DNA of 64,000 bases from Desulfotignum sp. (GTDB lineage: Bacteria; Desulfobacterota; Desulfobacteria; Desulfobacterales; Desulfobacteraceae), in the NCBI GenBank assembly GCA_018399285.1, contig JAGYOW010000006.1, positions 37,535 to 101,534 on the forward strand. Reading direction: 5' to 3'. Below, one piece after another: positions 9,185 to 18,709 of the stretch (position 1 is its first letter; each line of letters opens with the position of its first letter). Both the position numbers and the translations under genes were made by a program. Below the pieces are notes generated by a model. The model was not told the origin of the DNA. It saw nothing but the letters and a program-made list of their open reading frames with translations, and ran no database searches.

Positions 9185-9895
9185 TCAGGGCTGGATATAT
9201 CCAGCCACCCGGATTTTGATGGTACGTTTGGGATCGAGATCGGTTTCTATTTCAATGATGTCAAAGTACCGGCCGGCAGTGCTTTTTTTGTTGTGAACCG
9301 TCAACACAAAATAACTGTCCGGCGGGCTTCCCTGTTTTTCGATGGTAAAGTCGATATCCCGGCCGTTTCTGGCGGATGCATTTACAATGTTGAAATCGGG
9401 AAAGGCCGCTGGGACGATTTTCATCTCAGCCGAAATGGTGTCGCCGGGTTTACCTCTCAGACTGATCATTTGAGGCGTAAGACGGGCGACAGGCCGGACT
9501 TCGCCGGACAGAGACACTGTAATGACCTTGTTCTCAGGATCGTTGGTGTGGATTTTGATCACCTCTTTGACCATTCGGCCGCCATAGCCCTGTGTGGCAA
9601 AGGATGCATTTAATTTTCCTTCTTCCCCCGGAAGAAGGTGCCGCGCGCTGGTGGCTGCGGTGCACCCTCAGCCGGTCTGGACTTTGAGGATTTCCAGCAA
9701 AGCGTTTCCGGAATTGACCAGCGTGAACTCATGGGTGACCACATCGCCTTCAATGGCCGGATCAAATTCATAACTGGGGTCTGGGAGGGTGATGCGGGGG
9801 GTGCCCTGGGTGCTGGATGAAGAGGTCCCGGTGTCGGCAGACAGGGGCAGTATCCACAGGAAACTCAGCATCAGCAGGAAAAACCGTTTTTTCAT
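9185..9895 (-). CDS. DUF1573 exported protein, candidate selenoprotein (in-frame UGA at codon 76)
   Basis: The ORF track splits this gene into 9668..9916 and 9185..9574, but both are in the same frame and are separated only by one TGA (9670-9668). Read through, it gives 236 residues: a signal peptide (MKKRFFLLMLSFLWILPLSA) and a DUF1573 immunoglobulin-like domain. The TGA falls exactly where the family has the first cysteine of its Cys-Gly-Cys motif (VQTG-U-GCTAA), which argues for selenocysteine rather than a nonsense mutation. Start 9895 is preceded by AAAGGA seven bases away. A hairpin with a GGG-containing loop begins 31 bases after the UGA. Its role is unknown; DUF1573 proteins are exported. 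Confidence 0.75.
9619..9637 (-). promoter_or_regulatory. Hairpin downstream of UGA codon, SECIS candidate
   Basis: On the - strand CTTCTTCC-GGG-GGAAGAAG forms an eight-base-pair stem with a G-rich loop about 39 bases after the UGA, slightly farther than the 16-37 bases usual for bacterial SECIS loops. A second, closer stem (GGTGC with GCACC) is also possible. Either could be the element; this is not decided by eye. Confidence 0.35.
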
Positions 9896-9932
9896 TAATA
9901 ATTCCTTTAAATTCATGATATATCTTGAAAAT

Positions 9933-9961
9933 GGAATATAGATTTAAAGACCCAGCGTCAA
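9933..9961 (-). promoter_or_regulatory. Probable promoter of the DUF1573 gene
   Basis: On the - strand TTGACG (9961-9956) is followed after 17 bases by TATTCC (9938-9933), overlapping a better-looking TATATT at 15-base spacing. It lies about 40 bases before the start codon at 9895. Confidence 0.5.
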
Positions 9962-10124
9962 CCCATTTCTGGAGCCAGCCATGGCGGCACCTTATCGGCA
10001 TTGTCTTTCTTTGGCGCGTACAAGGTATAAAATCTTCAAACGTGTATGCTTATTCTGATGCTATTTTGCGGCCGAATCTAAAGGCCAGGTCGCAATCCAG
10101 CGGGAACACCTTCTTTGTGGCGCT

Positions 10125-10533
10125 TTATTTTTCTTCCTTATCAAACATTTCATGTTCGTATTTTGGTAATAGAGACATCCATTTTTTTCGGGCGGCCCAG
10201 GCCGCTATTCCCTGGATGATCTTGACCAGGCCCCGCTTCTTTCCTTCTACATCAAACTCCCTGCAGAAAATCCGTTCCCAGGTGCCGAAATCCAGTTTTC
10301 CGTCAGTGACGTCGATCACACTTTCCGGCCCATGATCTGCCGCTTCATGGGCATCAGCATTGTGTTCCTCCACATTGTGCCGGTACTGGGACACCGGTTC
10401 AGGGAGCCAGTTTTTCCAGCCACAGGTCATAGTCATGGTGCAGTGCGGGTCAGTCATCGTTGATGAACACTGAAGCGGTTATGTGCATGGCGTTTACCAA
10501 ATAAAATGTGTATGATTTCTCGATGGATGACAA
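10125..10533 (-). pseudogene. YjbQ/UPF0047 protein, N-terminally truncated and frameshifted
   Basis: Pieces in different frames read YLVNAMHITASVFINDD, LHHDYDLWLEKLAP, PVSQYRHNVEEHNADAH and VTDGKLDFGTWERIF, which together match most of the YjbQ/UPF0047 family (about 140 residues; reported to have thiamine-phosphate synthase activity). The first 35-40 residues of the family are missing: upstream of YLVNAMH the sequence runs into the start of a gene on the other strand. Several indels disturb the middle, and the C-terminal 30 residues look unlike the family. A remnant is the likeliest reading. Confidence 0.65.
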
Positions 10534-10794
10534 GTGAAATAAAAAGAAAAATTGGGCAGGTACCTGCGGTCGCACTGCTTGGTGGCGCGTCAGGTTGGAA
10601 AAACCACCCTTGCCAAAACCATCGCAAAATGTATGGATTTGATGCGTCAATCGTCTGAAAGCCTTGCGGGTCGGATCAGTTACCTGTACATGAGCGGGCT
10701 GAACATCATTGAAACCGGCAGCGAAAGTGACACAATACAGACATTTTGGGTTCGAGGCGGTTTTCCCGAGAGCTATCTGGCGGCAGATGGCTGA
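10527..10794 (+). pseudogene. AAA ATPase (DUF4143 type), internally deleted remnant
   Basis: From the ATG at 10527 the sequence reads MTSEIKRKIGQVPAVALLG, then after a one-base shift ARQVGKTTLAKTIAK, the Walker A region of the AAA_14/DUF4143 ATPases. It jumps directly to LMRQSSESLAGRISYL and FWVRGGFPESYLAADG, which belong about 60-100 residues later in the family. The stretch carrying Walker B and the arginine region is gone, and the protein ends far short of the usual 380-400 residues. It is a decayed gene abutting the truncated yjbQ head to head. Confidence 0.7.
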
Positions 10795-10908
10795 AACAAC
10801 CCCATAATATCGTTGAGATTTTGATTAACTCATGATAGTAGCCATTGTGATGGTGGTTTGTTGTACTTCAACAAACGTTAACACGATCAAAATATCAAAG
10901 GTCAAGTA

Positions 10909-12147
10909 ATGTCCCGGAAAATATCGATTCAGGATGCCGTTAACGGGTATGTGGATAAAAAAGCGCCCGTACTTTTTTTTGTGTTGTCCCGGAAAGGGGA
11001 AATCGTGTCGGCCAATCAGTATGCAAAGGACTTGACCGGTCTTTCAACGACCGGACAAAACTTTTCAGATGTGATTGTTGATTTTTCAAATGAATTCGAT
11101 CCGGCAGCCGCTGCCGGGGACCCGTCCATCGAAAGGATGCTGACGGTCGGGGTGAACAACGCCTCTCCCCGGACGTTTTACTTTTCCTTTGAGCCCTGCG
11201 AGGACCAGATTCTGGTTTTCGGCAGGCAGGACACGGACGAGCTTGAAACCATGCGCAAAGAGGTTCTGTCCCTGAATCGGGAACAAGGAAGCCTGATGCG
11301 GCAGCTTCACAAGGCAAATGCCAAGCTTAATAAAAGTCTCTCTGACCTTAGACAGGCCCAGGCCAAACTGGTGGAGTCCGAGAAAATGGCGTCCCTGGGC
11401 CGCCTGGTGGCGGGGTTTGCCCATGAAATCAATACACCCATCGGCATCGCATTGACGGCGTCATCGAGTATTGCAGAGGCATCACATCAGATTGAACAGA
11501 TGCTGATGCAGGAAGAGGTGGAAGAAGACGATTTGATTTCAACGCTGGAGACCATTCGGGATGCGTCCAGACTGGTTTTTTCCAATCTGAACCGGTCTGC
11601 GGATCTGGTGGGAAGTTTCAAAAGAACCTCCATGGAGCAGAGTGTTGAGGAATTATTTTTATACAGCTTGAATGATACGATCAAAGATGTGCTGACAAGC
11701 ATGAAAATGACCATCAAAAATACATCCATCAAAGCCGTCTTTGACAGTCATGAAACCATTAACCTGTATGGGAATCCCGGGGATATTTTCCAGGTGGTAT
11801 CGAATCTGTTTGAAAACAGTGTCCGCCACGGTTTTGACAACGGGACGCTGGAGGGCCTGATTTTTATAGAAATCCAGAAAGAAAATGACAATGTTCTGAT
11901 CCATTATTCTGATACGGGAAAGGGGATGTCCGCCGAAGTGGCGGAACGGGTTTTCGAACCGTTTTATACCACGGTAAGGGCCAGGGGCGGCACGGGGCTT
12001 GGCATGTATATCTGTCATAACATCGTGACCAGCCGCTTGAAAGGGACGATTGAATGTAAAAGCACCCAGGAGAAAGGGACGAAATTCATATTGACCTTTC
12101 CTGTGACAAAGGAAACGATTCATGAAACTGATCCGATCAAAAAATAA
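10909..12147 (+). CDS. PAS-domain sensor histidine kinase
   Basis: This 412-residue cytoplasmic protein has an N-terminal PAS-like domain (about residues 15-100), a coiled coil (about 105-155), a dimerisation/phosphoacceptor region with H-box GFAHEINTPIG near residue 170, and a HATPase_c domain with N box (ENSVRH), G1 (DTGKGM) and G2 (GGTGLGMYI). No membrane helices are visible, so it senses an internal signal. The next gene, a receiver protein, starts inside its last codons (26-base overlap) and is the obvious phosphotransfer partner. Confidence 0.9.
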   Translation: MSRKISIQDAVNGYVDKKAPVLFFVLSRKGEIVSANQYAKDLTGLSTTGQNFSDVIVDFSNEFDPAAAAGDPSIERMLTVGVNNASPRTFYFSFEPCEDQILVFGRQDTDELETMRKEVLSLNREQGSLMRQLHKANAKLNKSLSDLRQAQAKLVESEKMASLGRLVAGFAHEINTPIGIALTASSSIAEASHQIEQMLMQEEVEEDDLISTLETIRDASRLVFSNLNRSADLVGSFKRTSMEQSVEELFLYSLNDTIKDVLTSMKMTIKNTSIKAVFDSHETINLYGNPGDIFQVVSNLFENSVRHGFDNGTLEGLIFIEIQKENDNVLIHYSDTGKGMSAEVAERVFEPFYTTVRARGGTGLGMYICHNIVTSRLKGTIECKSTQEKGTKFILTFPVTKETIHETDPIKK

Positions 12148-13234
12148 AAAGACATGGCCCGATGAAACAAGAAAAGAAGAGAGACAAAGGCCTCAAAACG
12201 GCAAAATGGAAGTTTCTGAACGGCCTGCTCAACCCGAAATCAATCCGGATGGGAATCATTGGAAAATGCTCATTGTGGATGATGAGCCCGATGTCCATGA
12301 AATCACCCGGATTGCGCTCAAAGGGTTTCGTTTTGACGGAAAAATTCTGGAATTGATCAGCGCCTATTCTGCGGAACAGGCAAAAGAAATTCTTCACAGT
12401 GATCCGAGTTTTTCGGCGGCACTGATTGACGTCGTCATGGAAACTGAAGAAGCGGGTCTGGATCTGGTTCGTTTTATCAGAGAAGAAATGGGGCTTTCAC
12501 ACATTCGGCTGATCGTTCGAACGGGTCAACCCGGCAAGGCCCCGGAACGGTATGTGATCGATCATTTTGATATCGATGATTACAAGGAAAAAACAGATCT
12601 GACCACACTGAAAATGTATACCATGTCCCGCAGTTCCATCAAATCGTATCGGGATATCCTGACCATTGAAGCCAACAGGACCGAGCTTGAAAAAAAAGTC
12701 AAAGAACGCACGCAGGAACTGCACCGGGCAAATCAGGAATTAATCGAAATTTCCTTGACGGATGTGTTGACCGGCCTGCCGAACCGAAGGCATGCCACGC
12801 AGCAGTTAAAAACACTGGGAGGAATCGACCGGTTCAGGAAACCCCATATCTGTGATGATGATCGATGCGGATCATTTCAAAGCGATCAATGATACCTATG
12901 GTCATGACGCAGGTGATTTTGTTCTGAGGAGCTTTCCAGAACCCTTCAAATACGCCGTCAGACGGATGATTTTGTCAGTCGGCTGGGAGGGGATGGAATT
13001 TTTAATCATCTGTCCGAATACCGATCGTTCCGTGGACTGCAAATTGCCGAAACCGTCAGAAAATGTATCAGACATGTTGTTCCAACCGGAGACGGGTTTT
13101 GGAAGGGCAGTGTCAGTATTGGTGTGGCCGTCCGGAAAAAACACATGAAAACATTCGAATCCCTGATTAAAGCGGCGGACAAAGGGGTTTACGCGGCAAA
13201 ACAGGCCGGTAAAAATTGTGTGAGAGCCCCCTGA
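12122..13234 (+). pseudogene. Response regulator with C-terminal GGDEF domain, frameshifted
   Basis: The open part encodes a basic leader (MKLIRSKNKK), a receiver domain starting at LIVDDEPDVHEITRIAL with phosphoacceptor Asp in ALIDVVMET, a coiled linker and the start of a GGDEF diguanylate cyclase (LTDVLTGLPNRRHA). The rest continues in other frames: VMMIDADHFKAINDTYGHDAGD, VSRLGGD, then SVSIGVAVRKKHMKTF and AADKGVYAAKQAGKN to a stop at 13234. One shift is an extra C in a CCC run and another an extra G beside GGGGAT, so base-calling error is likely. If intact it would make cyclic-di-GMP under control of the overlapping kinase. Confidence 0.75.
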
Positions 13235-13361
13235 TTTTTGTGGTATTGACTTGACCCCTTTGGCTGACGTAAAATTTCGGGGATGATGGTCATATAATGG
13301 GTTACTGTTATGTGACCGGCAATGCAATCCAGCGAACAGGTGGAAAAATGAGAGTGGATTT

Positions 13362-14204
13362 ATGAAGTTGAACAGATCGAAAAATAAGCGCAGATTGCCT
13401 GGTGACGTCAAAGGAGAAGTAAAAAAAGACGTTCCTGCCAGGGATTTGACAGATTCGACAAGTTCCGTTGCGCCGGCGTTGGATTCTTCCGGTAATGCCT
13501 GGAAAGTGCTTCTTGTGGATGATGAGCCCGATGTCCATGAAATCACCCGTATCGCTTTGAAAAAATTTGTCTATGACGGCAAAGGTCTTGAATTGACCAG
13601 TGCTTATTCAGCAACACAGGCCCGGGAAATCCTGCGGAACGATCCGGATTTTGCCCTGGCAATTATCGACGTCGTCATGGAAACCGGAGAAGCCGGTCTG
13701 GACCTGGTTCATTTTATCAGAAAGGACATGAAACTATCTCACATTCGGCTGATCATTCGAACCGGCCAACCGGGAAAGGCGCCGGAGCAGTTTGTGATAC
13801 AAAATTTCGATATTGATGACTACAGGGAAAAAACAGATTTGTCTAATCGGAAAATGGTGACGATGCTCAGAAACGCCATCAAATCGTACCGGGATATATC
13901 CATCATTGAAAGGAACAGGACCGACCTGGATCAAAAGGTGAAGGAACGGACCCGGGATCTGAATGAAACAAATCTGAAATTGGAAGCCTCCGTGGCGGAT
14001 CTTCAAAAGGCGCTCCGGGAATTGAAACAATTGAAAGGGTTGCTTCCCATTTGTTCCTATTGCAAAAAAATCCGGGATGACAAAGGATACTGGCATCAAC
14101 TGGAAGCCTATATCCGGACACATTCCGAGGCTGAATTCAGCCACAGCATCTGCAAAGAGTGTTCAGACAAGTTTTTTCCGGAAATGAATTTATATGATGA
14201 TTGA
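13362..14204 (+). CDS. Response regulator with C-terminal Cys-motif output
   Basis: This 280-residue protein is a paralogue of the preceding receiver: same MKLxRSKNK leader, same VDDEPDVHEITRIAL and IDVVMET segments and same linker (VKERTRDLNE), but the GGDEF part is replaced by LLPICSYCKKIRDDKGYWHQ and SICKECSDKF. That Cys-X2-Cys/Cys-X2-Cys module recurs at the ends of many bacterial signalling proteins and looks like a zinc ribbon; its function is not established. It probably answers to the same kinase at 10909 or to the hybrid kinase that follows. Confidence 0.85.
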   Translation: MKLNRSKNKRRLPGDVKGEVKKDVPARDLTDSTSSVAPALDSSGNAWKVLLVDDEPDVHEITRIALKKFVYDGKGLELTSAYSATQAREILRNDPDFALAIIDVVMETGEAGLDLVHFIRKDMKLSHIRLIIRTGQPGKAPEQFVIQNFDIDDYREKTDLSNRKMVTMLRNAIKSYRDISIIERNRTDLDQKVKERTRDLNETNLKLEASVADLQKALRELKQLKGLLPICSYCKKIRDDKGYWHQLEAYIRTHSEAEFSHSICKECSDKFFPEMNLYDD

Positions 14205-14421
14205 CCTGTGTTCGACAGTCACAGAATTAAAGGCCCTCCGGAGGCTCCGCTGAGATCAGACCCGGAACACCTTCATTACCTCAACCCAAATGGTGATGTC
14301 CTTGAGCTTTCATTGAATTCATGATAGTTGCATTACTGTTGCATTATAAAAAAAATGGAATTTTAACCGGAAATGTCAGATTGCTGAAAACAGCCTGTCT
14401 GGAACATAATAGAGATCCTGC

Positions 14422-17112
14422 ATGAAAGAAAAATCCACCTGTGAAGAACTGGAAAATCGGGTTCAGGAACTGGAAAAAAAACTGCACGACGCCTGGTCAT
14501 TGACCGAAGAAATCATGATGTACATGACCGAGGGGCTTGTCATGACCGATACCCGGGGGGCGATCATGTTCATCAATCAACGGCTGTCGGAAATGCTGGG
14601 ATATCCGTCTGAACAGATCATCGGAAAATGCTGGCTGGAGATGGTGCCCCTTGAACAGCAGGCTATTGCTCAGGCAGCGGAAGCCAGGCGTGCCCAGGGG
14701 TATACCGACCGGTATGAAATTTTTCTGCGACACAAAGAGGGTCGTGAATTTCCGGTGGTGATCGGGGCAGGCCCCAGGTTTGACAAACACACGGGTGAAT
14801 TTATCGGCACCATGGGAGTTGTGACGGACATCAGCGAGCGCAGACAGGCTGAAAATGAACTCCGGAAGTTTGAATGGCTTGTCGAGAAAGAACCTTCCCT
14901 GGCGGATGTGGATGATCCGGCATTTGAGACAGTATATGGCGATGTCACGGAGCTGAACACCCGCCGTTTTATCCTGGACGGGGTCGGAAAAGAGCATCTG
15001 GCAGAAATGGCAGCGGACGTCATGGCCCTGCTCGATACCTCTCTTGCGGTCTATGAAGCCAACGGAGACTATGCATATGGTGTTTTCAGATCGTCCTGGT
15101 GTCAGTATATGGATACAGCATCCTTTCATTTATGCGGCACAAACGATGTCGGAAAAGCGCTTTCCTGCGGCAAATGGCTGTGTCATGACAATTGCTGGAA
15201 TGATTCTGCCAAAACGGCGATGGTGTCCGGAAAACCCGCTGATATTGAATGTGTCGGCGGGATCCGGCTGTATGCCGTGCCCGTTTTTGCCGAAAAAAAA
15301 GTCATCGGTTCTGTCAATATCGGATATGGGAATCCGCCTCAGGACACTGACACCCTGGCCCGGCTGGCTGAAAAATATCATGTTGATTTGGATCATCTGC
15401 GGGCCAAAGCAAATGCCTATAAACCCAGACCGGAGTTTATCATCGAGCTGGGAAAAAAGCGTTGTCAGCATATGGCACGGATGATCGGAAAGATTATCGA
15501 GCGCAGACAGGCGGAAAAATCGAGTCAAAAATATCAGAAAGACCTTGAAAAACGCAATCATTTCATCCAGACGATTCTGGACAATCTGCCCATCGGGCTG
15601 GCGGTCAATTCGATCGATGAAGGACAGGCAATATTCATCAACAAAAAGTTCGAGCAAATATACGGCTGGCCCGGGGAACTGATCAAAGACATTGATACGT
15701 TTTTTCACAAGGCATATCCGGACCCGGCGTACCGGGAAAAGATCATGACCCGTATTTTAGCGGACATTGCATCCGGCGATCCGGAAAAAATGGCCTGGGA
15801 CGGGGTGGAAATCACCCGCCAGGATGGTGAAAAACGGGTGGTCTCCGCCAAGAATATTCCCTTGCAGGAACAGAACCTCATGATTTCAACCGTTCAGGAC
15901 ATCACGGAAAACACAAAGCTTCAAAATCAGCTGCTCCAGGCCAGGAAAATGGAATCCGTGGGCCGGCTGGCCGGGGGCATTGCCCATGATTTCAACAACA
16001 TGCTGGGGGTGATTCTGGGGCATGTGGAATTCGCCCTGGAAAAGATCGGAGAGAATCACGATCTGTCGGCCGGTCTGAAAGAGATTCAGGTTGCTGCCCA
16101 GCGATCGGCAGATCTCACAAAGCAGTTGCTCACCTTTGCCAGAAAACAGATCATTTCCCCGAGACCCCTGGATTTGAACGATACCGTGGAAAGCATGCTG
16201 AACATGCTGCGCCGCCTCATCGGGGAAGACATCGATCTGGTCTGGAAGCCGGCTGCCCATACCTGGTCTGTGAAAATGGACCCGTCCCAGATCAACCAGA
16301 TTCTGGTGAACCTGTGTATCAATGCCCGGGACGCCATTGCCGGCGTCGGCAGACTCACCATAGAAACCGGAAGAAAAACATTTGATGACGCGTATTGCCG
16401 GAGGAACCAGGGGTTTATCCCAGGAGATTATGCGTTGCTGTCAGTGAGTGACAATGGCTGCGGTATGGATAAAGAAACCCTGAAAAACCTGTTCGAACCG
16501 TTTTTCACCACCAAGGGGGTGGGGCAAGGCACGGGTCTGGGCCTGGCAACCGTCTATGGTATCGTAAAGCAGAACAAAGGGTTCATCAATGTATACAGCG
16601 AACCCGGGCAGGGATCCACTTTCAATATCTACCTGCCCCGGCTTGCGGAAGAAGAGGAACGTTCCAGCGATGTTCCCATTGCAAAAACCGCTTCCGGCGG
16701 CACGGAAATCCTCCTGGTGGTGGAGGATGAACACGCCATTCTCAAAATGACCCGCATGATGCTGGAACAAAAAGGATATACAGTATTATCCGCTGCCACT
16801 CCGGCAGAGGCTCTGGAAGAGGTGGAAAATCATTCCGGTGCCATTGATCTGCTTTTGAGTGATGTGATCCTGCCGGAAATGAGCGGCCGGGACCTGGCCG
16901 GACAGATCATGGGTCGTTGCCCCGGCATCCGGGTGTTGTTCATGTCCGGATATACCGCCGATGTCGTCGCCCATCAGGGGGTCCTGGACGACGGGGTGGC
17001 GTTTATCCAGAAACCGTTTTCAATGAACGATCTGGCAGAAAAAGTGAGACAGGCCCTGGATCATGCCCCGGGCCACGGAAGACAATCAGGTGTTGTATCC
17101 AAAGACCGTTGA
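14422..17112 (+). CDS. Hybrid sensor kinase: PAS - PocR-like - PAS - HisKA/HATPase - receiver
   Basis: This 896-residue soluble hybrid kinase is complete. In order: a coiled start, a PAS/PAC domain (about 25-145), a PocR-like Cys-rich sensory domain (about 175-370, with [11 protein letters not shown] and later cysteines), a second PAS (about 385-500), an HisKA H-box ([12 protein letters not shown] near 525), a HATPase_c domain (N box [11 protein letters not shown] boxes DNGCGM and GQGTGLGL) and a C-terminal receiver ([10 protein letters not shown], phosphoacceptor in [13 protein letters not shown]). PocR-like domains sense small ligands such as diols. Phosphate may pass to the neighbouring receivers; the direct target is unknown. 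Confidence 0.92.
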   Translation: MKEKSTCEELENRVQELEKKLHDAWSLTEEIMMYMTEGLVMTDTRGAIMFINQRLSEMLGYPSEQIIGKCWLEMVPLEQQAIAQAAEARRAQGYTDRYEIFLRHKEGREFPVVIGAGPRFDKHTGEFIGTMGVVTDISERRQAENELRKFEWLVEKEPSLADVDDPAFETVYGDVTELNTRRFILDGVGKEHLAEMAADVMALLDTSLAVYEANGDYAYGVFRSSWCQYMDTASFHLCGTNDVGKALSCGKWLCHDNCWNDSAKTAMVSGKPADIECVGGIRLYAVPVFAEKKVIGSVNIGYGNPPQDTDTLARLAEKYHVDLDHLRAKANAYKPRPEFIIELGKKRCQHMARMIGKIIERRQAEKSSQKYQKDLEKRNHFIQTILDNLPIGLAVNSIDEGQAIFINKKFEQIYGWPGELIKDIDTFFHKAYPDPAYREKIMTRILADIASGDPEKMAWDGVEITRQDGEKRVVSAKNIPLQEQNLMISTVQDITENTKLQNQLLQARKMESVGRLAGGIAHDFNNMLGVILGHVEFALEKIGENHDLSAGLKEIQVAAQRSADLTKQLLTFARKQIISPRPLDLNDTVESMLNMLRRLIGEDIDLVWKPAAHTWSVKMDPSQINQILVNLCINARDAIAGVGRLTIETGRKTFDDAYCRRNQGFIPGDYALLSVSDNGCGMDKETLKNLFEPFFTTKGVGQGTGLGLATVYGIVKQNKGFINVYSEPGQGSTFNIYLPRLAEEEERSSDVPIAKTASGGTEILLVVEDEHAILKMTRMMLEQKGYTVLSAATPAEALEEVENHSGAIDLLLSDVILPEMSGRDLAGQIMGRCPGIRVLFMSGYTADVVAHQGVLDDGVAFIQKPFSMNDLAEKVRQALDHAPGHGRQSGVVSKDR

Positions 17113-17161
17113 CCTGTTTTTGGAAAATATGAAAATCACCGTTCAGGAGGTGTGTTCTAAA

Positions 17162-18682
17162 ATGACCTATTCACCCAGATTAAGTTCCGGGTTCACGTTT
17201 GCCAGAAACCGGAGCACGTTTGTTTCCCCCCAGTCGGGCATGTGCTCGTTCTGCACCCAGGACTGCAGCGGCACCTGCGAGATCGCCCAGGCAGCCGTGC
17301 TGGGGGCCCAGACTGTGTATCCCACCACCACCGGGAACAATCAGATTGCATCGGAAAAAGATTACCCCGTTGATTTTTCCCATTTCAATATCAACGGCCG
17401 GGTGTTCGGGGCCCGGGGCATCTTAGAAACCGGTGATGATACCACTATTTTCAATGTTGACCTGGAACGGACGTATGGGTTTTACAACACGGTCAAGATG
17501 ACCATGCCCGTGATTCTGCCGGCGTTGATCAAGCTGAACTGGCAGGATTATTTTTCCGGCGCTGCCATGGCCGGGGTGACCTGTGTGATCGGGGAACATG
17601 CCAGAAACAACGAACCAAACTTGAAAATCCAGCAGGGACAGGTCACGGATTTCCCGCTGCTGGGAAAAGCGTTAGACTGCTTTGCCAGATATGACAGAGG
17701 ATATGGCCAGATCGCTGTGCAATGCAATGTGGATGATGATCTGATGGGGGTGCCTAAAATCGCCATTAAAAAATACGGGGCCAAAGCCATTGAGATCAAG
17801 TTCGGACAGGGGGCCAAAGGCACCCAGCCGGCCATCCGGGTCAAGGATCTTGAGACCGCACGGGTCAAACAGGAACAGGGGAACCTGGTGTATCCGGACC
17901 CCAGCGACCCGGTGGTCCAAAAAGCCTATGAAGACGGGGTGTGTCCCAATTTTTACACCTATGGCCGGCTGCCGCTTTGGACGCAAACCTCCCTGACAGA
18001 CCATATAGACAAGTTACGGGATATGGGGGCTGAAAATATTTATTTTAAAATGGCAGGATATGACCGGACCGATATTGAACAGGTGATCCACATCGCATGT
18101 GAAGCCAAAGTGGACATGATCACTTTTGACGGGGCCGGCGGCGGGTCCGGTTACAGCCCGTCAAAAATGATGAACGAATGGTCGTTGCCCACCATCTGTC
18201 TGGAGGATGCCGTGGTGCGCATCTGCAGCAAGCTTCAGTCGGAAAAAATTCGTCTGCCGGCCATGGTGATGACCGGCGGATTTGCCAGCGAGGATCAGGT
18301 GTTCAAGGGCCTGGCGTACGGGGAGGGCCATGTGCTGGGAATCGGGCTTTGCCGGGCCTCCATGGCTGCGGCCATGACCGGGAAAACCATTGGGGAACAG
18401 ATCAGAAATGGCCAGGTGCCGGAACGGTTCAAACCCTATGGGGCCACCATTGAAGAAATTTTCTGTGACCTGCCGGATCTGCGTGCCCTGTACGGTACAC
18501 AGGCAAACACATTTTCCACAGGGGCCATCGGGGTGTTTTCCTATCTCAACAAGATGGCATTCGGATTAAAGCATTTTGCCGCGTTGAACCGGAAGTTCAA
18601 TCTGGATCTTCTGGATAAAACCGACCTGATTCCGCTCACATCCGAAGCCAGGGCCCTGATGGAAAACAAATGGTTTGTTTAA
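17162..18682 (+). CDS. FMN-dependent glutamate synthase-like protein
   Basis: I chose the ATG at 17162 because AGGAGG lies 11 bases upstream; the ORF track extends it to 17063 into the preceding gene. The 506-residue product matches the glutamate synthase (GltB) FMN-binding core: TIM-barrel signatures IEIKFGQGAKGTQPA and ITFDGAGGGSGYSPSKM, with a Cys-rich N-terminus (CSFCTQDCSGTC). The amidotransferase domain is absent, so this is a stand-alone synthase-domain protein whose acceptor is uncertain. It leads the TPP-dependent E1 pair (27-base gap), which suggests a shared pathway. Confidence 0.85.
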   Translation: MTYSPRLSSGFTFARNRSTFVSPQSGMCSFCTQDCSGTCEIAQAAVLGAQTVYPTTTGNNQIASEKDYPVDFSHFNINGRVFGARGILETGDDTTIFNVDLERTYGFYNTVKMTMPVILPALIKLNWQDYFSGAAMAGVTCVIGEHARNNEPNLKIQQGQVTDFPLLGKALDCFARYDRGYGQIAVQCNVDDDLMGVPKIAIKKYGAKAIEIKFGQGAKGTQPAIRVKDLETARVKQEQGNLVYPDPSDPVVQKAYEDGVCPNFYTYGRLPLWTQTSLTDHIDKLRDMGAENIYFKMAGYDRTDIEQVIHIACEAKVDMITFDGAGGGSGYSPSKMMNEWSLPTICLEDAVVRICSKLQSEKIRLPAMVMTGGFASEDQVFKGLAYGEGHVLGIGLCRASMAAAMTGKTIGEQIRNGQVPERFKPYGATIEEIFCDLPDLRALYGTQANTFSTGAIGVFSYLNKMAFGLKHFAALNRKFNLDLLDKTDLIPLTSEARALMENKWFV

Positions 18683-18709
18683 AAAAACTGTCATTGCCGG
18701 GGAGGCTTT

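Noticed and set aside
10450-10452. In-frame TGA in the yjbQ remnant as selenocysteine
   Set aside because: The family has an acidic residue there, not cysteine, and surrounding indels already break the gene.
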